DNA of 64,000 bases from JADJGC01 sp964617645 (GCA_964617645.1 CAZTYE010000002.1:372001-436000); one strand, 5' to 3'; shown: positions 52,395 to 61,026, counted from the first letter of the stretch. The notes: generated from the sequence alone by a model not told the origin. Translations and numbers: made by a program.

Positions 52395-53912
52395 ATGTCT
52401 TCTGAACAACGTCGCTTGCCGAAATTGACATACAACTGGATCAGCGCGCTCGGCGCCTTCATCGCCGTCGCAATGGCGCTGGTGCTGGTCGTGATGTTGA
52501 TCATCAATTTCACCCTCGAACAGACCGGCGCCTATTTCGGCATCTTCCTCTATATGGTGCTCCCGGCCATTCTGATTTTCGGCCTGCTTCTGATCCCGGT
52601 TGGCATGCTCCGCACCTGGCGGCGCTGGAAAAAGGGCGACAAAGTCGAAATCCCGACTTGGCCGCTGATCGACCTCAATCGCCGCGGTCATCGCAATGCG
52701 ACCATTGTCTTCATCGCCGGCACCGTGCTCTTCTTGGTGATTACGGCGGTCGGCAGCTATGAGGCCTACCACTATTCCGAGTCAGTAGAATTCTGCGGCA
52801 CGACTTGTCACACCGTAATGGAGCCGCAACATACCGCCTATCAGGGTTCGCCGCACGCGCGCGTCGCCTGTGTCGAGTGCCATGTCGGCACCGGCGCCGG
52901 CTGGTACGCCAAATCCAAGCTTTCCGGCGCCTATCAGGTCTACGCGACCATCGCCAATGTCTACCCGCGTCCGATCCCGACTCCGATTCGCGATCTGCGT
53001 CCGGCGCGGGAAACCTGCGAAGAATGCCACTGGCCGCAGAAAACCTACGGCATCGCGCTGCGCAGCTTCACCCATTATCAGTACGATGACGCCAACTCCA
53101 AGTGGACTACCGATATGCGAATCATCACCGATACCGGCGAACCGCATGAAGGCCAGAAGGCCGGCATTCATTGGCATATCAATCCCGATGTCACGGTCGA
53201 GTACATCGCCCGCGACCGGCAGCGCCAGGACATCCCCTGGGTGCGGGTCACCGAAAAGTCCTCGGGCAAAGTTACCATCTACGAAGACGAATCCAACCCG
53301 CTCGATAAATCAGCTCTCGACACACTCGAGGTTCGCGTGATGGACTGCATCGATTGTCACAACCGCCCGAGCCACGTCTACCGGCCGCCGGATTACGCCG
53401 TCGACCGTGCGATTCAATCCGGATTCATCGATCGGTCACTGCCCGGCTTCAAAGCCGTCGCCGTCGAAGCGATGGCCGGCGAATACGAAACCAAAGATCA
53501 GGCGCTCTCGGCGATTTCGACGCGGATCAACGATCACTATCAGGCGGCCGGTTTGCTCGGCGACCCGGCCAAGCGCCAAGCGGTGCAGTCTTCAATCGCC
53601 GGCGTACAGGCGGCCTTCCGGCAGAACATCTTTCCGGAAATGAAAGGGATGTGGAAACACTACCCGAACAACATCGGCCACTTCTCCGACAAAGGCTGTA
53701 TGCGCTGTCACATGGGCACGCACAAAAGCGCGGCCGGCGCGGTGATCACTCACGATTGCAACGCCTGTCACACGATCCTGGCGCAAGGCCCCGAGGGCGC
53801 GATTGTCCGCGATTCGACCGGACAAGGCCTCGAGTTCAGGCATCCGGTCGACATCGACGAAGCCTGGCGCGAAACCGGCTGCTTCGACTGCCACACTGGC
53901 GTGCAACCGTAA
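52395..53912 (+). CDS. Inner-membrane NapC/ImcH-like seven-haem cytochrome c
   Basis: 505 residues. Three TM helices (about 16-38, 47-70, 102-123) are followed by a periplasmic part with seven c-haem sites: one CX3CH ('CGTTCH') and six CXXCH (CVECH, CEECH, CIDCH, CMRCH, CNACH, CFDCH). Classical NapC/NrfH have one TM and four or five haems. Three TM and seven haems instead resemble the Geobacter ImcH-type quinol oxidase as I recall it. It would take electrons from menaquinol to periplasmic cytochromes. ATG with AAGGAG 8 bases upstream. It is followed by a 380-base regulatory gap and then three conduit genes. Confidence 0.88.
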   Translation: MSSEQRRLPKLTYNWISALGAFIAVAMALVLVVMLIINFTLEQTGAYFGIFLYMVLPAILIFGLLLIPVGMLRTWRRWKKGDKVEIPTWPLIDLNRRGHRNATIVFIAGTVLFLVITAVGSYEAYHYSESVEFCGTTCHTVMEPQHTAYQGSPHARVACVECHVGTGAGWYAKSKLSGAYQVYATIANVYPRPIPTPIRDLRPARETCEECHWPQKTYGIALRSFTHYQYDDANSKWTTDMRIITDTGEPHEGQKAGIHWHINPDVTVEYIARDRQRQDIPWVRVTEKSSGKVTIYEDESNPLDKSALDTLEVRVMDCIDCHNRPSHVYRPPDYAVDRAIQSGFIDRSLPGFKAVAVEAMAGEYETKDQALSAISTRINDHYQAAGLLGDPAKRQAVQSSIAGVQAAFRQNIFPEMKGMWKHYPNNIGHFSDKGCMRCHMGTHKSAAGAVITHDCNACHTILAQGPEGAIVRDSTGQGLEFRHPVDIDEAWRETGCFDCHTGVQP

Positions 53913-54095
53913 ACGAGCGCTAGCACACCAGGATCTGCCGGACTCACCGGTCGGGAATCTGGACTGACGCCCGCCTGTCAAGTCTGAAGTTGTCCCGGGT
54001 TTCGGCTCATACCCCCAATTCCGATCAGATTACGCTGAATAATCCATTTTGAGGTGTATTCTTGTCCCCAAAATCTCCCCAACCGATCCCTAAAG

Positions 54096-54115
54096 TTTGT
54101 GATGTTTTTCACGAT
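54096..54115 (+). promoter_or_regulatory. CRP/FNR-family-like palindrome 1
   Basis: TTTGTGA-N6-TCACGAT. Matches the TGTGA-N6-TCAC core of CRP-type operators. Its centre (54105.5) is about 92.5 bases before the predicted transcription start of the conduit operon, a helical phase used by class I activators. Confidence 0.55.
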
Positions 54116-54162
54116 ACTATTCAACAAGATGCGAATACATGACAATTTCATGACAGTTTTTG

Positions 54163-54191
54163 TTGACCGAGTGTCTGAAACACAATAGTAT
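54163..54191 (+). promoter_or_regulatory. Predicted promoter of the porin-cytochrome operon
   Basis: TTGACC (54163-54168), 17-base spacer, TAGTAT (54186-54191); start predicted near 54198. The spacer contains a further palindrome GTGT-N5-ACAC (54171-54183). A weak -10 with three symmetric elements around it suggests a tightly controlled promoter. Confidence 0.6.
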
Positions 54192-54213
54192 GCGCACGAT
54201 ATCATGGAGGACT

Positions 54214-54233
54214 TTTGTGACAGTTTTCACAAA
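54214..54233 (+). promoter_or_regulatory. CRP/FNR-family-like palindrome 2 (perfect)
   Basis: TTTGTGA-N6-TCACAAA, perfect symmetry over seven bases per arm. It lies about +16 to +35 from the predicted start, where a bound protein would repress. Same half-site as palindrome 1, 118 bases away, so one regulator could bind both and loop or switch roles. Confidence 0.6.
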
Positions 54234-54292
54234 CACGCTGGCGGCTGTCACAGATGACAAAGATGGACTTCATACTCTTTCACGGGGTTAGT

Positions 54293-55246
54293 ATGCATAG
54301 ACACCTAACGAAACCAACCCCGCTAATTCTGTGCATCACCACGACATTGCTGATCGCTTTTATCGCCCTTGCCGGCCCCCCATTGTGGGCCGAAAACGGC
54401 GAAAGCGACGCGCAGTGTCTCGAGTGCCATCAGGATATGGCGGACAATCTGGTTGACGGCAAACACGCACTGACCAAACCCAAAGGCGGCGAACGAATCG
54501 CGGTGACCTGCATCGGCTGTCACGGCGACTGGGAGAAGCACATGGACGACCCGGAAGCCCACAAGCCGATCGTGCCGTCCAAGCTGCCGATCATTAGGCA
54601 AGCCGATGCCTGTGCTTCGTGCCATCAGAACGAGCATCAAATGACGATGATCACGACTGATCCGCACAGTCGCAGCGGCCTGCCCTGCTCAAGTTGCCAT
54701 AAGATTCACGACAACGTCAATGCCGCATCGCTGATCGATGCCGAAGGCAACTTCTGCCTGACCTGCCACCAAACGGTCGGCGCGCAGTTTGCGTCCCGTT
54801 CGGCGCATCCGCTGCACGAGGGTAACGTGCAATGCAACGATTGCCACCCGATGAACGACCGCAAGGATCACCAACTCGCGCTCGGATTCGACTGGACCTG
54901 TCAGACCTGTCACGCCGAAGTCGCCGGGCCGTTCGTTTACGAACACCCGGTCAGTTACAATCATCTCGTGCAGGGTGGCGGTTGTGTCGAGTGCCACAGT
55001 CCGCACGGATCGCCGAATGAACGGCTGCTGAATCAGCCGGGCAACGGCGTCTGCTTGCAGTGCCATGGCGTTCCGCCGGGGCATCGCACCGCCCATTCCG
55101 GCATGGCGGTCAAAGTCGACTGCGTCAATTGTCATACCGACATCCACGGTTCAAATGACAATCGCCTCTTCCTTGACCCGATGCTGACGACCACCTTCTA
55201 CGCCAACTGTTATGCCTCGGGCTGCCACGACAATTTGAAGAAATGA
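54293..55246 (+). CDS. Periplasmic decahaem cytochrome c, MtrA/DmsE-like
   Basis: 317 residues from the ATG at 54293-54295, which gives a clean signal peptide (about 1-33, LWA-E). Ten CXXCH motifs (CLECH, CIGCH, CASCH, CSSCH, CLTCH, CNDCH, CQTCH, CVECH, CLQCH, CVNCH) plus a C-terminal CX4CH ('CYASGCH') that may bind an eleventh haem. Length and haem spacing fit the MtrA/DmsE group, which threads through an outer-membrane barrel. It should receive electrons from the inner-membrane cytochrome upstream. The barrel gene starts 12 bases after its stop. Confidence 0.92.
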   Translation: MHRHLTKPTPLILCITTTLLIAFIALAGPPLWAENGESDAQCLECHQDMADNLVDGKHALTKPKGGERIAVTCIGCHGDWEKHMDDPEAHKPIVPSKLPIIRQADACASCHQNEHQMTMITTDPHSRSGLPCSSCHKIHDNVNAASLIDAEGNFCLTCHQTVGAQFASRSAHPLHEGNVQCNDCHPMNDRKDHQLALGFDWTCQTCHAEVAGPFVYEHPVSYNHLVQGGGCVECHSPHGSPNERLLNQPGNGVCLQCHGVPPGHRTAHSGMAVKVDCVNCHTDIHGSNDNRLFLDPMLTTTFYANCYASGCHDNLKK

Positions 55247-55257
55247 GGAGAACGATC

Positions 55258-56814
55258 ATGAAGACGCTTAAGCTATTCAGTATCGCGGCGATGATCCTTC
55301 TTCTCGGCGTATCCACTTCATTCGGAGCCGGCGGATCCGGCGAGGTCAAGATCGGATACGTCTATCTCGACGAAGAAGGCAACCAGTCGTCGTACCATCC
55401 GACATTCAACCTCTACGAAGGCCCGACCTTCTCGCTGGAAGGATTCCGCTATCGTTTCGATAACGGTCTCTTGCTGCGCGCCAATCTCGAGAATGTGATC
55501 ATGAACAATCGCAACTTGAGCGCGTCGCTGTCCAAGCCGGGTCTTTTCGATCTGCGCGTTGGGCATGACCAGTTCCGCCGCATCTACAGTTTCGATGAGT
55601 CCGCCTACACGCGCCGTCACACCGAGCGCGCCTCGCTATCGGTGTACGTGCTGCCGCAAATAGAAGTGTTCGGTGGCCTGTTGATGCAGGAACGCACCGG
55701 CAAGTCGGAGGATCTTTTCGACCCCAAACCGGTGGCGCGCACCGTCGAAGTCGACTACCAGCGCATGTTCTTCAATGCCGGTTTGCATGTCTTCCACCAC
55801 GGCTCGACGATCACCGGCGAGTATCGCGGCGATCAGTTTACCGACAACCGCTCCAGCGCTCGCGATCAAATGCGCAGCGAATTCCGTCTCGCCGGTCTGA
55901 TTTCGATCCCGCGGTATAGCTGGATCAAAGCCGTCGGCGGCTTCCGTCATTACGAGACGAAATTCGACGAGAGCGACTTCGGCATCTCCAACAACCGCGG
56001 CTACGGCGGCGGTCTGGTGCTGCTGCCGCAGAATGTCTCGGTCAAGTACGTCGGCGTGCTCGACCGCACCTCGTCCGATTCCGATTTCGTCGCCACTGAT
56101 AACATGACGCATTCGGGTTATGTGTCCTGGGAAAAGCCGCAGAAATTCGGCTTCACCGCCGGATATCAATTCGATGTCAACGACGATTACGAAGACGAAG
56201 TTCGCGCTAACTCCAGCTACTTCAGCTTCTGGTCAAAACCGGCCAAGGGCTTCGAGTGGCGCGGCGAGTACGGCATGCGCAAGGAGGAAATCGAGGACGG
56301 CGTCCGCCTGACCGGCGACGAGGAATACAACCGTCATCGCACCAGCGCCAAGTATCGCCACGAAAAGTACGGTTCGATCGGCGTCAAGTGGGACAGCCGC
56401 GAGCGCGACAACGACCAGCTCGGCTCGTCGCTCGATATGAACCGTTTCGGCATCGACGGCGTGCTCTTGGTCGAGAAATACGGCCATATCAATGCCGGGT
56501 ATGTTTACGGCAAAGGCGAATACGAAAACCGCGAGGCGATGTTCGAGTTCACCGATCATCTCGTCTTCGGCGATGTGACGACCAAGGAATACAAGGGCGT
56601 CACGCTCGGCGGCGGCGCTTTGTACTACCGCAGCAGGCGCGATCTCGATGTCGAACACTTCAACGTGCGCTTGACCGGCGCGCTTCGCTTCTATCAGGAC
56701 TATCGTCTCGAGGTCGAATACAACGCTTACAATTTCGATGACTTGCTGGTGCTGGATGAGTACTACACCGGCAATGTGGTTCAGATAAGTTTGATCAGAG
56801 GATTATCGTTCTAA
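55258..56814 (+). CDS. Outer-membrane beta-barrel of a porin-cytochrome conduit (MtrB/PioB-like role)
   Basis: 518 residues from the ATG at 55258-55260 (GAGGAG 7 bases upstream), with signal peptide (about 1-24, FGA). The rest is a long series of amphipathic strands with Tyr/Arg/Asp-rich turns, about 26 or more, and ends in Phe ('LIRGLSF'), the usual barrel-assembly signal. No CXXC near the N-terminus, unlike Shewanella MtrB. Sequence similarity to MtrB is not obvious by eye; the function is assigned from barrel character and its position between two multihaem cytochromes. Confidence 0.85.
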   Translation: MKTLKLFSIAAMILLLGVSTSFGAGGSGEVKIGYVYLDEEGNQSSYHPTFNLYEGPTFSLEGFRYRFDNGLLLRANLENVIMNNRNLSASLSKPGLFDLRVGHDQFRRIYSFDESAYTRRHTERASLSVYVLPQIEVFGGLLMQERTGKSEDLFDPKPVARTVEVDYQRMFFNAGLHVFHHGSTITGEYRGDQFTDNRSSARDQMRSEFRLAGLISIPRYSWIKAVGGFRHYETKFDESDFGISNNRGYGGGLVLLPQNVSVKYVGVLDRTSSDSDFVATDNMTHSGYVSWEKPQKFGFTAGYQFDVNDDYEDEVRANSSYFSFWSKPAKGFEWRGEYGMRKEEIEDGVRLTGDEEYNRHRTSAKYRHEKYGSIGVKWDSRERDNDQLGSSLDMNRFGIDGVLLVEKYGHINAGYVYGKGEYENREAMFEFTDHLVFGDVTTKEYKGVTLGGGALYYRSRRDLDVEHFNVRLTGALRFYQDYRLEVEYNAYNFDDLLVLDEYYTGNVVQISLIRGLSF

Positions 56815-56826
56815 GAGGAGGTTAGT

Positions 56827-57912
56827 ATGAAAGTCCTTAACGCACTATTAATCGTCATGTTGGTGGCCGGAATGGCGCTGCTCTCAGGATGCGAGCGCAA
56901 GATCGTCAATGAAGTCGCCAACAACGACCAGTCGCTGCTCGGTTGCTTCGGCTGCCACGGCGAAACCAGTTTCGACGGCGCTCTGCAGCAGGCGCGCGGC
57001 GAATGGGAAAACTCGTTCCATGCTTCGGGCATCAGTATCGACTACACGAACCGCCCCGGTTCGGACTGTCAGCAATGCCACAACCATCAGGGCTTCCTCG
57101 ATTGGCTGGCGACCGGCGAAGAAGACTCACTGGCGCTTGGCACGGTCAGCGCGATCCACTGCTTCACCTGCCACGCTCCGCATGAACGCGGCGATCTGAC
57201 GCTGCGCGTAACTGAGCCGTACACGCTGAAGAATGGCGTCGTCTTCGATCATGGCGCCGCCAATCTCTGCGTACAGTGTCACCATTCACGCACGAGCATC
57301 GCGACTGATATCGCCGGCGGCGACACGTTGCGCTTCATTCCGAGTTCAAGAATGGGCCCGCATCATGGACCGCAAGGCGACAATCTGCAGGGTACGCACG
57401 CCTTCCAATTCGGCGCTACGCCGTATGCAAGCTCGACCCACGCGACCGTCGTTCGTGACGGCTGTATCGGCTGCCACATGGGTAATCCAACTCAGCATGA
57501 CGGTTACCAGATCGGTGGCCACAGTTTCAATATGCAATTCGAATCCCATGACGGAACGACCTATACTCTCGTCGGCGTCTGTCAGTCCTGCCATGCCGGC
57601 TACGCCGGTAAGAGCACATTTGATGATGCGACCGTGTTCAATAAGGACGTTGATGGCGACGGCGTAGTCGAAGGTATCCAGACCGAATTCGACGGTCTTC
57701 ACGACTCGCTCGGCGTTTTGTTAGCCAAAGTGATCAACCCGGCGACCGGATTGTTCCGCACGAATGTGAAAGTCACTCGCGGACAGCAAGGCGCGGCGTA
57801 CAACTGGAAGATCTACGACGAAGATCGCTCGCGCGGCATGCACAATCCGAAGTACTTTGAAGCAATGCTCAAGGCCTCGATTGCGCACATGGTTGCCAAT
57901 CCGATTCCGTAG
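56827..57912 (+). CDS. Hexahaem cytochrome c lipoprotein, probable outer-surface terminal reductase
   Basis: 361 residues. Lipobox 'LLSGC' at about residue 22. Six CXXCH motifs (CFGCH, CQQCH, CFTCH, CVQCH, CIGCH, CQSCH) and many additional His for bis-His ligation. A calcium-loop-like 'DVDGDGVVEG' lies at about 277. Third gene of the conduit operon (12 bases after the barrel, with GAGGAGG upstream). In known porin-cytochrome systems the last lipoprotein cytochrome is outside the cell and passes electrons to minerals or partner cells. It has no similarity to MtrC that I can see. Confidence 0.88.
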   Translation: MKVLNALLIVMLVAGMALLSGCERKIVNEVANNDQSLLGCFGCHGETSFDGALQQARGEWENSFHASGISIDYTNRPGSDCQQCHNHQGFLDWLATGEEDSLALGTVSAIHCFTCHAPHERGDLTLRVTEPYTLKNGVVFDHGAANLCVQCHHSRTSIATDIAGGDTLRFIPSSRMGPHHGPQGDNLQGTHAFQFGATPYASSTHATVVRDGCIGCHMGNPTQHDGYQIGGHSFNMQFESHDGTTYTLVGVCQSCHAGYAGKSTFDDATVFNKDVDGDGVVEGIQTEFDGLHDSLGVLLAKVINPATGLFRTNVKVTRGQQGAAYNWKIYDEDRSRGMHNPKYFEAMLKASIAHMVANPIP

Positions 57913-57976
57913 ATTCGTCCCTCCCGGCGACGTAGCTTTCAGGTTGCGGCCGCCTTTTGTTAGAGCGTTTCAAGAC

Positions 57977-58009
57977 AACCCTTCGGGTCGCCCGACCCGA
58001 AGGGTTTTT
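57977..58009 (+). terminator. Strong rho-independent terminator of the conduit operon
   Basis: Fourteen-base-pair stem AACCCTTCGGGTCG / CGACCCGAAGGGTT with a two-base CC loop, then TTTTT. It is 64 bases after the stop of the hexahaem lipoprotein gene. Confidence 0.9.
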
Positions 58010-58166
58010 GTTTGCCCTACACTCGATCGGAACGGCGCGGCGCCCAAATGATGGCTCCGGCAATTGCTGGAGTGCCACATCGGAAGGGACGCTTGAAAAA
58101 GTCAGTGAATCACTCAATGTGAGGCGGCAAGAGTCCTTTCCTGCCGCAACTGAAGCGGTCAGTCAA

Positions 58167-58290
58167 GTCAAGTAGGTCAGGAGCTCTGCGCTCCTGACAT
58201 CACGCCGCAGGCGTGATAATCGTGGGCGCGAATTCACACCGTCCCCCGCTTTCGAGGCCGAAGGCCGCGCAATGCGCCAACGTCGCATTC
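58167..58290. repeat. 124-bp direct repeat, copy A
   Basis: Begins GTCAAGTAGGTCAGGAG, contains the hairpins GTCAGGAG/CTCCTGAC and CACGCC/GGCGTG, and ends around GCGCAATGCGCC...CGCATTC. Copy B is 267 bases downstream. Part of a gene-free region (58010-59360) built of dispersed repeats. Confidence 0.85.
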
Positions 58291-58410
58291 CCACTATTTC
58301 TGTTGCGCAGAGTCTTCCGAGTACCGCGTGCGGGACGAGGGCGACTCGGCGCCCTCACTCCCACCACTCTGGTGGGGCACCAAAAGGTCTCGACGACCCC
58401 CGATTCCGTC

Positions 58411-58430
58411 ATTCCGGCGAAAGCCGGAAT
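58411..58430. repeat. Short palindrome ATTCCGGC-GAAA-GCCGGAAT
   Basis: Eight-base-pair hairpin with a GAAA tetraloop; this palindrome is a very common extragenic repeat in many bacterial genomes. Confidence 0.8.
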
Positions 58431-58433
58431 CCA

Positions 58434-58557
58434 GTCAAGTAGGTCAGGAGCCCTGCGCTCCTGACATCACGCCGCAGGCGTGACAATCGTGGGCACGAAT
58501 TTACATCGTCCCGCGCTCCAGCGGCCGAATGCCGCGCAATGCGCCATCGGCGCATTC
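58434..58557. repeat. 124-bp direct repeat, copy B
   Basis: Same element as at 58167-58290, about 85% identical by eye. Followed directly by the second copy of the hairpin repeat seen at 15443. Confidence 0.85.
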
Positions 58558-58579
58558 TTCGGCGGCGCAGCCGCTTCAA

Positions 58580-58638
58580 TTCCCCTCTTGAGAGGGGTGC
58601 TGTCCCGCACCATCGGTGCGGGATGGCGGGGTGTGTCA
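58580..58638. repeat. Dispersed hairpin repeat, copy 2
   Basis: TTCCCCTCTTGAGAGGGGTG then GTCCCGCACC...GGTGCGGGAT and GGCGGGGTGTGTCA; the counterpart of 15443-15500. Confidence 0.75.
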
Positions 58639-58762
58639 CTCGCGGGCGCATCGTCCCGCAAAGCGCAGGTCCTTCGGCCATGTGCTCCCACGCGCCACAC
58701 TGCCCGTCGCGCAGGGGCGCTTCGCGCCGTGCCTTGCCCTTGTCATCCGTGCCCCACCGGAA

Positions 58763-58892
58763 GGGACAGTTGAAAAAGCCCTATAGGCTGTCACCCTGAA
58801 CGAAGTGAAGGGTCTGTTTTCCTTCTGGCACAACGGCAAACAGATTCTTCGCTGCGCTCAGAATGACATGAATCCGGTTTTTCAACAGTCCC
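58763..58892. repeat. MITE-like hairpin element, copy 4 (130 bp)
   Basis: GGGACAGTTGAAAAAGCC at the left and GGTTTTTCAACAGTCCC at the right; inner arms as in the other copies. A truncated left end of the same element (GGGACGCTTGAAAAAGTC) is visible at 58087-58104. Confidence 0.88.
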
Positions 58893-58907
58893 GGAACGGT
58901 GGGATTC

Positions 58908-58932
58908 CCCCTCTCCCTGTCAGGGAGAGGGG
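58908..58932. repeat. Palindromic repeat CCCCTCTCCCTG / CAGGGAGAGGGG
   Basis: Twelve-base-pair near-perfect hairpin with a one-base loop followed by GCAGGGGTGAGGG, a widely distributed bacterial extragenic repeat. Confidence 0.8.
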
Positions 58933-58949
58933 CAGGGGTGAGGGTCATT

Positions 58950-59360
58950 TTCCTCCCCCAACCCCGTAAACTCGTAGCATTCCACTACAATTTTCCCCCA
59001 TCGGACCCTTAGTAGAGGCACGATTGTAATCGCGGATGATTTCACCCGCCGATCTCGCCCTCGTACCTGACGTGTTCTTTGGCGGCCGCCATTGTCGTAA
59101 AAACGCGAACCGCGGCAGGACAAGGCGTCGAGATCAAATCCAAACTCCGGTGGCTTGCGACGCCGGTAACCGGATGCGAGAAGATCAACCGCAGTGCAAT
59201 CGCTTCAGAACCGTCGTTCGGGATTTCCGGAAACGTGACGCTCACACTGGGCGCGGCGCAACGTGAAAGTCCGATCAGGCACCTGATTAGCTCGAGCTAT
59301 GCCCTATTTTTTGCGAAAGGACAAACTTAGCGAGAAACACGAGACTCAAAGAACCGACAC
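58950..59360. other. Gap with no supportable gene
   Basis: Short frames of 67 to 83 codons exist on both strands over 59036-59330 but overlap each other, lack ribosome sites and match nothing I know. No promoter or hairpin recognised. Possibly the decayed remains of a gene. Confidence 0.4.
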
Positions 59361-59825
59361 TTACTTCGGAACTCTCCCCGTAATCTTGGCGAACCACCAA
59401 TGCAGATTATGCGGAAAACCCGGATTCGGGAGAAACATGAACGGACAGTGTCCTTCAATCACGTCGATATGATGTTCGCGGCAGTAGGCGACAGCGTTCG
59501 GGCTTACCGCGCCGGCTCCCACCGCGCGATACAGCCAGACACTCTTGATTCCGGCCGCGTGACATTCGCGGACGATGTCTTCCGTGACTTCCGGCTTCGT
59601 CATGATCAGCGCTCCGGTGACGGGCGGAGTGATCTCTTTGACCGAGGCGAAACAATGCCGCTCGTCGATCAACGACACCATCGGATTGACCGGAACGACG
59701 TCATAGCCGCGCTTCCACAATTCGTGCATTAGCGAGCGCGAAAAATCCTTCGGTTCGCGCGCCACACCGATCATCGCGACGCGCTTTTGCGACAGGAACG
59801 ATTCGATTTGTGATCGCTGGGTCAT
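59361..59825 (-). CDS. CoA-binding domain protein
   Basis: 154 residues from the ATG at 59823-59825 (GGGAGG 5 bases upstream). Single Rossmann-like CoA_binding_2 domain: 'VAMIGVAREPKDFSRSLMHELWKRGYDVVPVNP', then 'MTKPEVTEDIVRECHAAGIKSVWL'. Resembles the N-terminal part of SucD without the ligase domain. Such proteins bind CoA or a related nucleotide; their function is largely unknown. Single-gene unit, divergent to the glycosyltransferase. Confidence 0.9.
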   Translation of the reverse strand: MTQRSQIESFLSQKRVAMIGVAREPKDFSRSLMHELWKRGYDVVPVNPMVSLIDERHCFASVKEITPPVTGALIMTKPEVTEDIVRECHAAGIKSVWLYRAVGAGAVSPNAVAYCREHHIDVIEGHCPFMFLPNPGFPHNLHWWFAKITGRVPK

Positions 59826-59964
59826 AACTTCCTCCCGGCAGAACCATCGGTCGGACAACTCTTCCATCCGAAGCTAAATACTTGATCGACTAATCTGTCA
59901 AGGAATAGTTTCGCCGTCCAAAACGCATTGCCCAATCACTTCGACTGCAATAAGTTCGCCAGCG

Positions 59965-61026
59965 ATGAGCGGCCTGCGAATCTATCAAATCGGCGCCGTG
60001 CCGCCGCCCTTTGGCGGCGTGGCGGTGCACGTGCAGCGCTTGCACGAACGCTTGCTGCGCGACGGCTTCGACGCGCGGGTGCTCGATATTTCCGGAGTGC
60101 CGAAAACTCTTCACGGTGTTCGGAACATCTCCTTCAAGATCGCCGCGTTAAAGTTGTTTCTTGCCCGGCGCAGTCTCCTGCACTTTCACAATTTCTCGAT
60201 TGCGGCGGCGCGAGCTTTTCATTGGCTCGCCAAACGGCATGAGACAGTTCTTTCATTCCACAATGAGCGATTCGGCGCCGAGATTGCTGCCGCTGCGAAA
60301 TCCGATCGTTGCCGCGTCATTGCCGCACTGCGCTGCATGAAGTTCATTGTTGTCGATGGCGAACACACCAAAGCGCAATTGGCTGCTCTCATCGGTGATT
60401 CGGATATTGTCAAAGTGATTCCGGAATTCATCCCGGCGACGTCGGAACCGGACCCGGCCAAGACATTGCCTACGGAAATCAACGCGATCCGCGATCGCTA
60501 TCGCTTCCTGCTGGCCACCAGCGCGTCGGATCTGGTGGTCGAACGCGGTCAGGATCGCTACGGCATCGATATCCTGATTCAGGCCGTCGCGCAGCTTCGC
60601 AAACTCGCCGTTGACGTTTGCGCGATCATAGTCGTCCCCAATTTGCGCAACGAAGCGCACCTCCGGGCACTGCAAGAGTTGGCCGCGTCGCTGCAAGTTT
60701 CGCAGTTTGTCTTTCTCGTTCGCGAACCGGTCGCCAGAATCGAACCGCTGTGGCAAATCGCCGATCTCGTCGTCCGCGCTACCAACACGGATGGCAATGC
60801 CCTGACGATCTGGGAGGCGCTGGCTTGCGGCACGCCGGTGATTGCGTCAGATTGCGTTCCCCGCCCGGCGGGAGTGATCCTCTTCCGCAATCGCGATATC
60901 GACGACTTGACCGAAAGAATCGCCGTAGCGCTGCGTAACATTCAAGCGGAGCGCATGAAAGTACGAAACTTGGCCATTCCCGATCACGCAGCGGAGATCA
61001 TCGCCTTGTATCGATCCCTGATGTGA
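59965..61026 (+). CDS. GT4-type glycosyltransferase
   Basis: 353 residues. GT-B layout: N-terminal 'GAVPPPFGGVAVHVQRL' glycine-rich loop, and C-terminal donor-binding 'TNTDGNALTIWEALACGTPVIAS' with the E-x7-E type motif (about 272-295). Cytoplasmic face of the inner membrane; adds a sugar to a lipid-linked glycan. First gene of a three-gene surface-glycan unit with a methyltransferase and a flippase. Weak ribosome site at the ATG. Confidence 0.85.
   Translation: MSGLRIYQIGAVPPPFGGVAVHVQRLHERLLRDGFDARVLDISGVPKTLHGVRNISFKIAALKLFLARRSLLHFHNFSIAAARAFHWLAKRHETVLSFHNERFGAEIAAAAKSDRCRVIAALRCMKFIVVDGEHTKAQLAALIGDSDIVKVIPEFIPATSEPDPAKTLPTEINAIRDRYRFLLATSASDLVVERGQDRYGIDILIQAVAQLRKLAVDVCAIIVVPNLRNEAHLRALQELAASLQVSQFVFLVREPVARIEPLWQIADLVVRATNTDGNALTIWEALACGTPVIASDCVPRPAGVILFRNRDIDDLTERIAVALRNIQAERMKVRNLAIPDHAAEIIALYRSLM

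Noticed and set aside
57869..58850. Several 60-97 codon frames in the repeat region
   Set aside because: They are made of palindromic repeat sequence and appear on both strands at the same place, as expected for inverted repeats without stops.
59036..59330. Short genes in the gap before the CoA-binding protein
   Set aside because: Frames on both strands overlap one another with no clear start signal; at most a decayed remnant.
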